A stretch of 20,360 nucleotides of DNA from a virus, in IMG/VR virus record IMGVR_UViG_3300014050_000178, positions 1-20,360 of that record; one strand, given 5' to 3'. Below, in pieces: positions 14,593 through 20,341 of this stretch. Under the pieces are notes generated by a model, which saw only the letters and a program-made list of their open reading frames with translations, was not told the DNA's origin and did not search any database. Positions within the stretch are counted from its first letter, which is position 1; every line of letters starts with the position of its first letter. Both the position numbers and the translations under genes were made by a program.

Positions 14593-15480
14593 CTAATAAA
14601 AAATGTAAAGTATTCCTGCGCCACCTGATGCACCACTTCCACCACCGCCTCCACCTAAACCACCTGCACCGCCTGAACTTGTAACTGCATTGTTGCCGTT
14701 TCCAGCAATACCAGCGCCCCCTCCTCCACCAGCATCTCCAATTGCATTAGTTGCACCATTACCGCCTGTGTAAACGGTCCCATTTATACCAATACCATTA
14801 CCACCTATGCCTCCTATGCGAGTTCCGCTAGTTGTTCCAAGACCACCGCCTCCGCCAATTATTCCACTTCCGCCATTACCACCTGTTAAAAATCCACCTG
14901 AACCACCACCGCCAGAAATGCCATCTCCACCATTTGCCCCTGCAACTGTGGTTGTGCCTCCAGTAGCACCACCACCACCTGCGCCAATTAAGCCAGGTCT
15001 ACCTTGACTACCTCCAGGAGTACCCCAATAATTTGTTTGACCATTTGAACCACCATTATTTGTATTTTGTCCTCCACCACCACCTGCGCCAAGAAGTGGA
15101 GTGCTAAAATTACCTCCGTTGCCACCTCCACATGCAATAATATGTCCATAACGAGTGTGACCACCTGAACCTTGGGTGTTACCAGCACCACCTGCACCTA
15201 CAATACATTGTGAATTTGCTAAAGTCCAGCCCCAAGCAATACCACCAGCGCCACCGCCAGCAGCAGCATTACCGCCTCCGCCACCGCCTACACATATTGC
15301 ATAAACCCAAGTAATACCAGAAGGTATTGTGACTGAAGTTGTTCCTGCATTTATTGTTTGACGAAGGGTTAATCCATGGGGGAATATAGATGAAGTTAAA
15401 CCAGTAGGAGTATTATTATCTTCTTGTGACCAAGTTCTTACTTGCGAACTAGAAACACCTCTACGTATTGGATTAGCCAT
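14593..15480 (-). CDS. Glycine-rich adhesin-like protein 3
   Basis: 295 residues, and a paralogue of the two genes downstream. The cap (1-62) has SSIFPHGLTLRQTI and VTIPSGITWVYAI, followed by Gly-rich repeats with the shared WGWTLANSQCIVGAGGAG and TRYGHIIACGGG blocks, and the conserved end GGAGILYIFY. The likely role is a receptor-binding adhesin at the fibre tip, by analogy with polyglycine adhesins. The ATG overlaps the upstream TAA (TAATG), with AGGA 7 bases before. Whether all three paralogues are used together or as alternatives cannot be told from the sequence. Confidence 0.85.
   Translation of the reverse strand: MANPIRRGVSSSQVRTWSQEDNNTPTGLTSSIFPHGLTLRQTINAGTTSVTIPSGITWVYAICVGGGGGGNAAAGGGAGGIAWGWTLANSQCIVGAGGAGNTQGSGGHTRYGHIIACGGGNGGNFSTPLLGAGGGGGQNTNNGGSNGQTNYWGTPGGSQGRPGLIGAGGGGATGGTTTVAGANGGDGISGGGGSGGFLTGGNGGSGIIGGGGGLGTTSGTRIGGIGGNGIGINGTVYTGGNGATNAIGDAGGGGGAGIAGNGNNAVTSSGGAGGLGGGGGGSGASGGAGILYIFY
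15185..15239. repeat. 55-bp near-identical direct repeat, copy 2
   Basis: This is the partner of 14279-14333, with one mismatch over 55 bases, inside glycine-rich gene 3. Recombination between the copies would swap or fuse the two adhesin genes in frame. Confidence 0.85.
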
Positions 15481-15842
15481 TACGCTATCCTATTTACATA
15501 CCCTGAAACTGTAATAACGTTTGCTGTTGCTGCATAAGCATAAATGCTATTACCTACTGATCCTGTACCTGTTAAAATCAGTCCAGGAACTACAAGAGTT
15601 AAACCAGATTGTGGCGGGATAGTAATTTTAATATCATCATCTACTGATGTAGTTCCACCATACTGAATAGTTAATAAACGTGCTGCAGTGTCTGAATTAT
15701 AAGCATATAACCAAATCTCATCTTTAACAGATGCAGAGATTCCTGTTGTATGAATAGTTGTACCAGTAGATGCAGTCGCCACTACTTTGATTGGTGAGCC
15801 ATCTGTTGCACCTGAGAACGGTACCTTACTATAAGTTGCCAT
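15480..15842 (-). CDS. Small fibre-associated structural protein
   Basis: 120 residues from the ATG at 15842. I prefer this start to the ATG at 15869 because TGGTATAAT ends 6 bases before it, giving a leaderless mRNA, and because MATYSKVPFSGATDG is a natural phage N-terminus. The earlier start would overlap the upstream gene by 8 bases. The body is beta-rich: GSPIKVVATA, TTIHTTG, DEIWLYAYNSDTAARLLTIQYGG, then IPPQSGLTLVVPGLIL and a final ITVSGYVNRIA. This resembles small virion proteins found in fibre operons of marine phages. There is no enzyme motif. Its stop overlaps the first adhesin gene. Confidence 0.75.
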   Translation of the reverse strand: MATYSKVPFSGATDGSPIKVVATASTGTTIHTTGISASVKDEIWLYAYNSDTAARLLTIQYGGTTSVDDDIKITIPPQSGLTLVVPGLILTGTGSVGNSIYAYAATANVITVSGYVNRIA

Positions 15843-15848
15843 ATTTTT

Positions 15849-15857
15849 ATTATACCA
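15849..15857 (-). promoter_or_regulatory. Extended -10, leaderless layout, for the gene starting at 15842
   Basis: TGGTATAAT ends 6 bases before the ATG at 15842, with no Shine-Dalgarno in between. It lies in the 19-base gap after the upstream stop (15862-15864). It could drive the three glycine-rich adhesins as a unit. Confidence 0.6.
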
Positions 15858-15861
15858 TTTC

Positions 15862-16110
15862 CTATCCAAATACCTGTGCTGCTAAAATTACTTGATCTTC
15901 ATCGGCTGGAGAACTTCCTGATATTGTTGTGGAACCACCAAGAGATACTGATGTTCCATTAATAGTTATGCTTGAATTTGTTAAACCTGAATTTGGAATA
16001 GTTGCAACACTGCCAAAAACTCCACTTGTATTTGTGACATATCCACTAGTAGTTAATCCTTGTACTACTATTCCATTTTTGACTACAAAATCTTTATTTG
16101 TTGTTGACAT
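15862..16110 (-). CDS. Small fibre-type protein sharing the N-terminal module of the 656-residue fibre
   Basis: 82 residues. The start, NKDFVVKNGIVVQG, matches NKDFRLKNGLVVEG at the start of the large fibre immediately upstream, so the two share a likely attachment or oligomerisation module. Residues about 42-62 (LTNSSITINGTSVSLGGST) are another common phage fibre motif. The protein is short and ends in ADEDQVILAAQVFG. It may be an adaptor, or a stump of a fibre that lost its distal part. AGGGA lies 7-8 bases before the ATG. Confidence 0.75.
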   Translation of the reverse strand: MSTTNKDFVVKNGIVVQGLTTSGYVTNTSGVFGSVATIPNSGLTNSSITINGTSVSLGGSTTISGSSPADEDQVILAAQVFG

Positions 16111-16141
16111 TGAAGTTCCCTATCCCTTCAGTTAAAAATCA

Positions 16142-18112
16142 TTATGCTTTAATATATGTCTTGTGTACCTTTACGCTTGTTGCTGCATTTGTTGCGGTAA
16201 CAAGAAGTCTAACATTTCCAGATAGATAATCTGCATTGATGGTTCCTAAAGATACATTACTAATCATATTTGCATAGACTGTAAGATATACATTGTTATT
16301 TCCATCAACCATGACTAATACTTCTACAGTTTCAATATCATTATTTTTCTTCAATTGAATTAAATATTTTGCACTGCTATAAGTTGTTGCAGACCATGTA
16401 TCAACTACAGTTTCTGTCAATCCAACACTTGCAGTTGAAGATCCTGTAAGAGAGTCAGCAAGCCCTAATGATGTAGCAGTTGCTGCACCAAGTACTGGAG
16501 TTACAAGAGTAGGTGTATTAGCAAAGACTAAAGCGCCAGATCCTGTCTCATCTGAAATAACACCTGCTAGTTCAGCAGAAGTTGTTGCTCCAAATGCTGA
16601 CAACTTATTTGCTATATATGCTACTGTTCCGCCAGCACCAAATGCTACAGAGGATGCATCAGTTCCTGTAAAAGTTAATGTATTACTTGCTGTAAGAGTT
16701 TTTCCATCAGCAATTGTTAATGTTGATCCTGTAGCAGGAGCAGTAATTGTAACTTTATTTATAGATGTTGCAGATGCAACTCCTAAAGTTGGTGTTGTCA
16801 AACTTGGAGATGTTGCAAATACAAGTCCGCCAGTACCAGTCTCATCTGAGATTACTGCTGCCAATTCTGCAGAAGTAGTTGAAGCAAAAGCATCTAACTT
16901 ATTATTTGTAAGAGCAACAGTTCCTGTAGTATCTGGCAAAGTAATAGTACGGTCTGCTGTAGGATTTGTTACTGTAAGGGTAGTCTCAAATGCATCTGCT
17001 GATGAACCTTCAAAAACAATGCTTGAGTCATTAAGAGTAAGGCCAGTAACTACTGGGCTTGTAAGAGTTTTATTTGTAAGTGTCTGAGAAGTAGAAAGGT
17101 CTACTGTAGTTGCTGTGTTAATACTAAAAGTATTACCAGTTAGTGTTAATCCAGTACCTGCAAGATATGTACCAGCACCTGAGAACTGTGTAAACAAGAT
17201 TGGGTCTGTTCCAATTGTTGCTGGACGGTTTGTTTGTACCCATCCAGTTCCACCATTTGTTGTACCACTATAAACAAACAAAAAGTCACCAGAATCAACT
17301 TCTGCTGCAGTGTCAAAGTCTAGTGCACGAGATGGTTGACCAGATGCTTGTACTACATAAATACCATTTTCAGATGTTGTTGTCTGATTTTTAACAAGAA
17401 TACGGTTTCCAGTTGCAAGTACAATTCCATCAAGAGTATCTCCGTTTTCAAGAGCATTTGCAAGGTTTACATTTGCAGTAGTTGCTGCAACTACAGATTC
17501 ATGAATATGAAGACCTTGTGATACTGAATCTACGTAAGCCTTTGTTGATGCATCTGTTGAATTTACTGGTGTTGGAACTGTTACTGTTCCTGTAAATGTT
17601 GGGGAAGCAAGAGGAGCCTTAAGACCAAGATCTGTTGTAAGGCCTGAAATCTTAGACTGAGCAATTGCTGCTGATGCATTAATATCTCCATCAACAATAG
17701 TTCCATCTGCAATCATAGTAGATGTAACTGTTCCTGAATCACCAGTTGTAATTACAGTACCAGATATGTCTGGAAGTGTGATTGTACGATCTGCGGTTGG
17801 GTCTACTACTGCAAGAGTTGTTTCAAAATTATTTGCCGTAGAACCTTCAAACTCAATGCTTGATCCAAACAAACCAACTATTGCTGGTGCTGACCACTCA
17901 ACGCCGTATGTAGCAGATGAGTTTGCTGTAAGTACCTGACCATTTGAGCCAACGCCTAAACGAGCAACTGCATCGTCTGCGCTACCAACAATTAAATCAC
18001 CTTTAGCATCAACGACACCTGCTGTAATAACATTTTTTCCATTAACGGTAGCAGTTGATCCTTCAACTACAAGTCCATTCTTGAGTCTAAAATCTTTATT
18101 AACAGTTGCCAT
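16142..18112 (-). CDS. Modular tail fibre protein, 656 residues
   Basis: N-terminal NKDFRLKNGLVVEG module (5-18); DAKGDLIVGSADDA...NGQVLTANS (35-65); a FEGSTANNFETTL...RTITLP...GTV block at 88-120, repeated at 367-399; STKAYVDSV then GLHIHESVVAATT (189-212); a module with RILVKNQTTTSENGIYVV (237-254) and ILFTQFSGAGTY (305-316); and two TTSAELAxVISDETG repeats (412-426 and 510-524). The C-terminal domain (566-656; DTWSATTYSSAKYLIQL to KVHKTYIKA) is shared with the 145-residue protein upstream. All are recurrent modules in phage fibres. The role is host recognition or connection to adhesins. AGGAGG or GGAGGAG precedes the ATG at close spacing. Confidence 0.92.
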   Translation of the reverse strand: MATVNKDFRLKNGLVVEGSTATVNGKNVITAGVVDAKGDLIVGSADDAVARLGVGSNGQVLTANSSATYGVEWSAPAIVGLFGSSIEFEGSTANNFETTLAVVDPTADRTITLPDISGTVITTGDSGTVTSTMIADGTIVDGDINASAAIAQSKISGLTTDLGLKAPLASPTFTGTVTVPTPVNSTDASTKAYVDSVSQGLHIHESVVAATTANVNLANALENGDTLDGIVLATGNRILVKNQTTTSENGIYVVQASGQPSRALDFDTAAEVDSGDFLFVYSGTTNGGTGWVQTNRPATIGTDPILFTQFSGAGTYLAGTGLTLTGNTFSINTATTVDLSTSQTLTNKTLTSPVVTGLTLNDSSIVFEGSSADAFETTLTVTNPTADRTITLPDTTGTVALTNNKLDAFASTTSAELAAVISDETGTGGLVFATSPSLTTPTLGVASATSINKVTITAPATGSTLTIADGKTLTASNTLTFTGTDASSVAFGAGGTVAYIANKLSAFGATTSAELAGVISDETGSGALVFANTPTLVTPVLGAATATSLGLADSLTGSSTASVGLTETVVDTWSATTYSSAKYLIQLKKNNDIETVEVLVMVDGNNNVYLTVYANMISNVSLGTINADYLSGNVRLLVTATNAATSVKVHKTYIKA

Positions 18113-18122
18113 TTTTCTCCTC

Positions 18123-18560
18123 CTAAACCTTTAATCCAGTTCGGTAAAACTTAAGATTAATAGGGCTAACCAGCGGTGTGATTACCATACTGATTATACC
18201 ATTATTTATACTAGTAGATATTGTTCCCAGCCTACCATCAATGTTAGATACCGTTCCAAATTCGCTTATATTTACATTTGTTCCGTCAAATACAAGGTTG
18301 ATTTCAGATCCAGAAAATCTAGAAGAGGCGTTGTGAGACAATTGAATCATATATTTAATAGTACGCCATTCGGCGGTATCAATAGTGTCAAAAACTGTAG
18401 CATTTTCAATACCATTTACATAATTAACTGGGTTAGTATTACTTCCAAGAGAAATTGCATTAAAGGCAGTAGTATCAATTAAATCAGAAAAATCTTGACC
18501 AGTAGGAATATCTCCTGTTTCAAATTTAGCCTTTAATTCGGATAGTGATACTATAGCCAT
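18123..18560 (-). CDS. Small structural protein, N-terminal SLSELKAKFETGD module
   Basis: 145 residues. LSELKAKFETGDIPTGQDF (6-24) followed by SDLIDT is a motif I recognise from fibre or baseplate proteins of marine phages. Residues about 56-145 (DTAEWRTIKYMIQLSH, EINLVFDGTN, RLGTIST, INLKFYRTGLKV) match the C-terminal domain of the neighbouring 656-residue fibre in layout. The two proteins therefore share a distal domain on different N-terminal anchors. An extended -10 ends 6 bases before the ATG and there is no Shine-Dalgarno, so the gene is probably leaderless. Confidence 0.8.
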   Translation of the reverse strand: MAIVSLSELKAKFETGDIPTGQDFSDLIDTTAFNAISLGSNTNPVNYVNGIENATVFDTIDTAEWRTIKYMIQLSHNASSRFSGSEINLVFDGTNVNISEFGTVSNIDGRLGTISTSINNGIISMVITPLVSPINLKFYRTGLKV

Positions 18561-18566
18561 ATCAAG

Positions 18567-18575
18567 ATTATATCA
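18567..18575 (-). promoter_or_regulatory. Extended -10 overlapping a stop codon, leaderless layout
   Basis: TGATATAAT ends 6 bases before the ATG at 18560, and its TGA is the stop codon of the upstream gene (18573-18575). No Shine-Dalgarno is present. Confidence 0.6.
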
Positions 18576-18803
18576 TAATATACGAAAATTAGAACCTATT
18601 ATAGCAATGCCAATGGGGTATATTGATGAAGTTTCTGTGCTAGTAAATTTTACATAAAAGTCTATATCTGACTTTGGACTAGATATAAATGATTTAACTG
18701 GATATAACTTTATATTAGAATTTTGAAAAGCAAATTTAACATTTGTTTTTGTATTATCAGAAAAAATTGTTTTAAAGGGGTTTGTAAATGAAAGTTTAAT
18801 CAT
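18573..18803 (-). CDS. Small hypothetical protein in the baseplate/fibre cluster
   Basis: 76 residues that I do not recognise. It is beta-like throughout (KLSFTNPFKTIF, VKFAFQNSNIKLYPVK, DFYVKFTSTE, PIGIAIIGSNFRIL), with no signal peptide or membrane segment. The ATG overlaps the upstream TAA (TAATG), so it is translated by coupling with the RGD-type baseplate protein. A small virion component is likely from position alone. Confidence 0.65.
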   Translation of the reverse strand: MIKLSFTNPFKTIFSDNTKTNVKFAFQNSNIKLYPVKSFISSPKSDIDFYVKFTSTETSSIYPIGIAIIGSNFRIL

Positions 18804-19174
18804 TATGAATTTGTTACATCTTTAATAACAATGATAGAACCTTTTGCTATTGTCCAAACTTTAGTAGCATCAGAAAACTCTATATCAAAGACATCTCCAG
18901 TTTGAAGTAGTTTAGATTGATTGCTTGTAAGGCTAACAATTATTGTTCCTGCAACTCCCGTTTTGGCTGTAGGCGTAATAGATGTTATTAAGTCATAAGC
19001 CTGAGTAGAAGGATTTAATCTTTTAATTTGCATAAGTCTAGTCCAAGCAGATATAGTCAATGGAAGTTTATCTCCATCTGTTACATAAACTTCAAAAGAA
19101 GAAGTATCTCCTCTAACCAAGGTCCAAGATAATGTAGGAGGCTCTACTCCAACTGAATAACTTTTAGCAGCCAT
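18803..19174 (-). CDS. RGD-type baseplate/tail protein, copy 2
   Basis: 123 residues. LSWTLVRGDTSSFEVYV (about 15-31), then ISAWTRLMQIKR, a variable strand region, and a final VWTIAKGSIIVIKDVTNS. The same order (TLVRGD(T/S)S, a WxxxxQ-type strand, then a WT...G.I.VI.DVT end) is seen in the next upstream protein at 19258-19656, and more distantly in 11686-12030. This is the pattern of BppU-type N-terminal domains in phage baseplates. The upstream 28-residue gene ends directly before its ATG. Confidence 0.75.
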   Translation of the reverse strand: MAAKSYSVGVEPPTLSWTLVRGDTSSFEVYVTDGDKLPLTISAWTRLMQIKRLNPSTQAYDLITSITPTAKTGVAGTIIVSLTSNQSKLLQTGDVFDIEFSDATKVWTIAKGSIIVIKDVTNS

Positions 19175-19261
19175 TTATGCACCAACCTTATATGTTTTAT
19201 TTTCAACTTTAATAACTGGAGGTAATTGATTAACAATAGAAACTTTTACTACTATGTTCAT
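19175..19261 (-). CDS. 28-residue mini-gene between two RGD-type proteins
   Basis: ATG at 19261 overlaps the upstream TGA as ATGA, with GGAGG 6 bases before, and TAA at 19177-19175 lies directly before the next ATG. The peptide runs MNIVVKVSIVNQLPPV and ends KVENKTYKVGA. It has no membrane segment. The strong ribosome binding site, the coupled overlap and the exact fit between neighbours argue for translation. Its function is unknown; it could be a small virion peptide or a remnant of a larger gene. Confidence 0.6.
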   Translation of the reverse strand: MNIVVKVSIVNQLPPVIKVENKTYKVGA

Positions 19262-19656
19262 AGACTTCCTCCAGTTGTAACATCACCAATAACACAAATT
19301 GTTCCAACTACAGGAGTCCAAGTTGTGCTAGTTGATGGAATCGTAACTTTTAAATCAAATGGTATTTCTGCCATAACTGAAGCATAGTTTAATCCCCAAG
19401 TAGAGGTAATATCAGCAGAAGCAGAAATAATAACATATCCACTATATTTTGTAACTGTCAATTCTTCATAAGATTCATTTATTGGGTCATAGGCGGTAGA
19501 TACAAAGGTCCAAGTAGAAATATTCCATGGTGTAGTTTCATCATAATTTAAAAAATCTATTCTGAGTTGAGAACTATCACCACGAACTAAAGTCCATTGA
19601 ACATTGGCTGGATCTAAGCCAATTTTATTAATTGAAGAACATTCTGAACATGTCAT
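19258..19656 (-). CDS. RGD-type baseplate/tail protein, copy 1
   Basis: 132 residues. CSECSSINKIG at 3-13 has two Cys. NVQWTLVRGDSSQLRIDF (18-35) is followed by WNISTWTFVSTAYDP, a beta-rich middle, and the end WTPVVGTICVIGDVTTGG. It is a paralogue of 18803-19174 and shares a plan with 11686-12030. Role by family: beta-domain connecting fibres to the tail tip. An extended -10 lies 8 bases before the ATG with no Shine-Dalgarno, and a TTGGGA -35 lies 18 bases further up, so it is probably the first gene of the leftward fibre operon and leaderless. Confidence 0.78.
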   Translation of the reverse strand: MTCSECSSINKIGLDPANVQWTLVRGDSSQLRIDFLNYDETTPWNISTWTFVSTAYDPINESYEELTVTKYSGYVIISASADITSTWGLNYASVMAEIPFDLKVTIPSTSTTWTPVVGTICVIGDVTTGGSL

Positions 19657-19664
19657 AATAAACG

Positions 19665-19694
19665 ATTATACCATAAAAATGACTAATCTCCCAA
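19665..19694 (-). promoter_or_regulatory. Promoter of the tail/fibre operon
   Basis: On the minus strand, TTGGGA (19694-19689), an 18-base spacer, then TGGTATAAT (19673-19665), ending 8 bases before the ATG at 19656. The -35 lies inside one arm of the adjacent 11-bp inverted repeat. Confidence 0.65.
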
Positions 19695-19726
19695 GACGCA
19701 GAGGGGTGGGTAGTATCTTGGGAGAT
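19686..19726. repeat. Perfect 11-bp inverted repeat (hairpin or operator)
   Basis: ATCTCCCAAGA (19686-19696) and TCTTGGGAGAT (19716-19726) around a 19-base loop that contains GGGGTGGG. On the minus strand only a weak T run follows, so it could be a terminator or a protein-binding site. The left arm carries the -35 of the 19656 promoter. Confidence 0.75.
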
Positions 19727-19763
19727 AGCCAACTAAATTATAACATAATATACCAAATTGGGT

Positions 19764-19783
19764 TGTGGATAACTTGTGGATAA
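19764..19783 (-). promoter_or_regulatory. Two perfect tandem DnaA boxes
   Basis: TTATCCACA occurs twice on the minus strand (19783-19775 and 19772-19764), separated by 2 bases. Both match the bacterial consensus exactly. They are followed on the right by an AT-rich tract. Host DnaA could bind here. Confidence 0.65.
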
Positions 19784-19837
19784 AGAATTTACCAAATCGT
19801 TACAATTGCCAACGGTATAAAAGTTGTAAAACAGAGA

Positions 19838-19853
19838 AAGTATGTGTATACTT
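19838..19853. repeat. Short dyad AAGTAT-GTGT-ATACTT
   Basis: Perfect 6-bp arms around GTGT, between the DnaA boxes and the AT-rich tract. It could be a binding site or chance in AT-rich DNA. Confidence 0.35.
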
Positions 19854-19877
19854 AAATATATATAAAGAAAAGAATAT

Positions 19878-19915
19878 ACTATATATAAGTTTTTAAAATA
19901 TCTTTTATATATAGT
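19878..19915. repeat. AT-rich inverted repeat, 11-bp arms
   Basis: ACTATATATAA (19878-19888) and TTATATATAGT (19905-19915) around a 16-base loop, 28 bases past the stop of the small membrane protein gene. It has almost no G or C, so it is unlikely to be an intrinsic terminator. It could be part of an unwinding element. Confidence 0.5.
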
Positions 19916-19942
19916 AATAAGGAAAATAGGAAAATTAGATTA

Positions 19943-20191
19943 TTAATTCTTAGCAATATATTCTATAAGAATTGAATACATTTTGTCAAGTTTTTTATCC
20001 ATATCACGACGACTAATATCTGCTTCATTAACACGCAGTTCAAGTCTTGTAATTTGGTCTTTTAAACTTGAGCCAGAATTTGGGCGAAGTTCGGATAGAT
20101 AATGTTTTACAAGCCATTTAATTCCGAAAGCAATAGAAGAAACAATAGTAAGTATTGCTACGATTAGTGAGGCCCAGTCTTGAATTGTCAT
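19943..20191 (-). CDS. Small membrane protein with coiled coil, holin-like
   Basis: 82 residues. One hydrophobic segment (about 7-28, including LIVAILTIVSSIAFGIKWLV) precedes a basic stretch. The motif SELRPNSGSSLKDQI (about 34-48) and a heptad-like helix to residue 80 (RLELRVNEADISRRDMDKKL) follow. The membrane helix plus LRPN(S/G)GSSLKDQ plan is one I associate with small proteins of actinobacterial phages, often tentatively called holins. No lysis function is shown here, and the lysozyme lies 17 kb away in this window. TGATATAAT ends 9 bases before the ATG and there is no Shine-Dalgarno, so the gene is probably leaderless. Confidence 0.75.
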   Translation of the reverse strand: MTIQDWASLIVAILTIVSSIAFGIKWLVKHYLSELRPNSGSSLKDQITRLELRVNEADISRRDMDKKLDKMYSILIEYIAKN

Positions 20192-20200
20192 AACAAACTT

Positions 20201-20209
20201 ATTATATCA
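20201..20209 (-). promoter_or_regulatory. Extended -10, leaderless layout, for the small membrane protein
   Basis: TGATATAAT on the minus strand ends 9 bases before the ATG at 20191. No -35 is recognisable and no Shine-Dalgarno follows. Confidence 0.6.
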
Positions 20210-20341
20210 CTATTTAAGACGCAAATATAAGTACTTGCGAAAAATAGAAGTGCCGTTAAGTCGTCGCCGAAATAGAGATACCCAAACAATCTTTTGACAA
20301 ATTATGATCGCAAGCGATCTAATAGTGTCACTAGTTGTCAT
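20210..20341 (-). CDS. Possible 43-residue cationic small protein
   Basis: ATG at 20341 to TAG at 20210, on the minus strand just upstream of the small membrane protein. The peptide has a hydrophobic run (SLAIIICQKIVWVSLF, 9-24) followed by a basic end (RRRLNG, then FRKYLYLRLK). There is no convincing ribosome binding site, and a plus-strand promoter-like sequence overlaps it, so it may be chance. If real, it resembles a small membrane-active peptide. Confidence 0.25.
   Translation of the reverse strand: MTTSDTIRSLAIIICQKIVWVSLFRRRLNGTSIFRKYLYLRLK
20294..20323 (+). promoter_or_regulatory. Plus-strand promoter-like sequence with palindrome in the spacer
   Basis: TTGACA (20294-20299), 18 bases, TCTAAT (20318-20323). 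The spacer contains GATCGC-AA-GCGATC (20306-20319). It points off the right edge, suggesting a rightward transcription unit beyond the window. Confidence 0.4.

Larger units (their letters stand above)
19657..19942. other. 286-base intergenic region with DnaA boxes, hairpin and AT-rich dyads
   Basis: This is the longest gene-free stretch. From left to right it holds a promoter for the gene at 19656, an 11-bp perfect inverted repeat, two tandem DnaA boxes, and about 105 bases of almost pure A/T with two further dyads. No credible ORF or RNA gene is seen. The composition fits a replication origin or a control region, but neither is proven. Confidence 0.6.

Noticed and set aside
14807-15007. Plus-strand proline-rich frame
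   Set aside because: It is the complement of poly-Gly codons (GGT/GGA to ACC/TCC) in the third glycine-rich gene; it has no start signal.
12338-15480. Glycine-rich proteins as collagen
   Set aside because: They contain poly-Gly blocks, not regular Gly-X-Y triplets with Pro, so the polyglycine-adhesin reading fits better.
18193-18201. Promoter TGGTATAAT inside the 145-residue protein gene
   Set aside because: It matches the extended -10 consensus, but it is internal, encodes conserved-looking residues and has no gene start suited to it. It is treated as chance and as a caution against over-reading the motif.
19697-19715. G-quadruplex in the hairpin loop (GAGGGGTGGG)
   Set aside because: There are only two G tracts of three or more, and four are needed.
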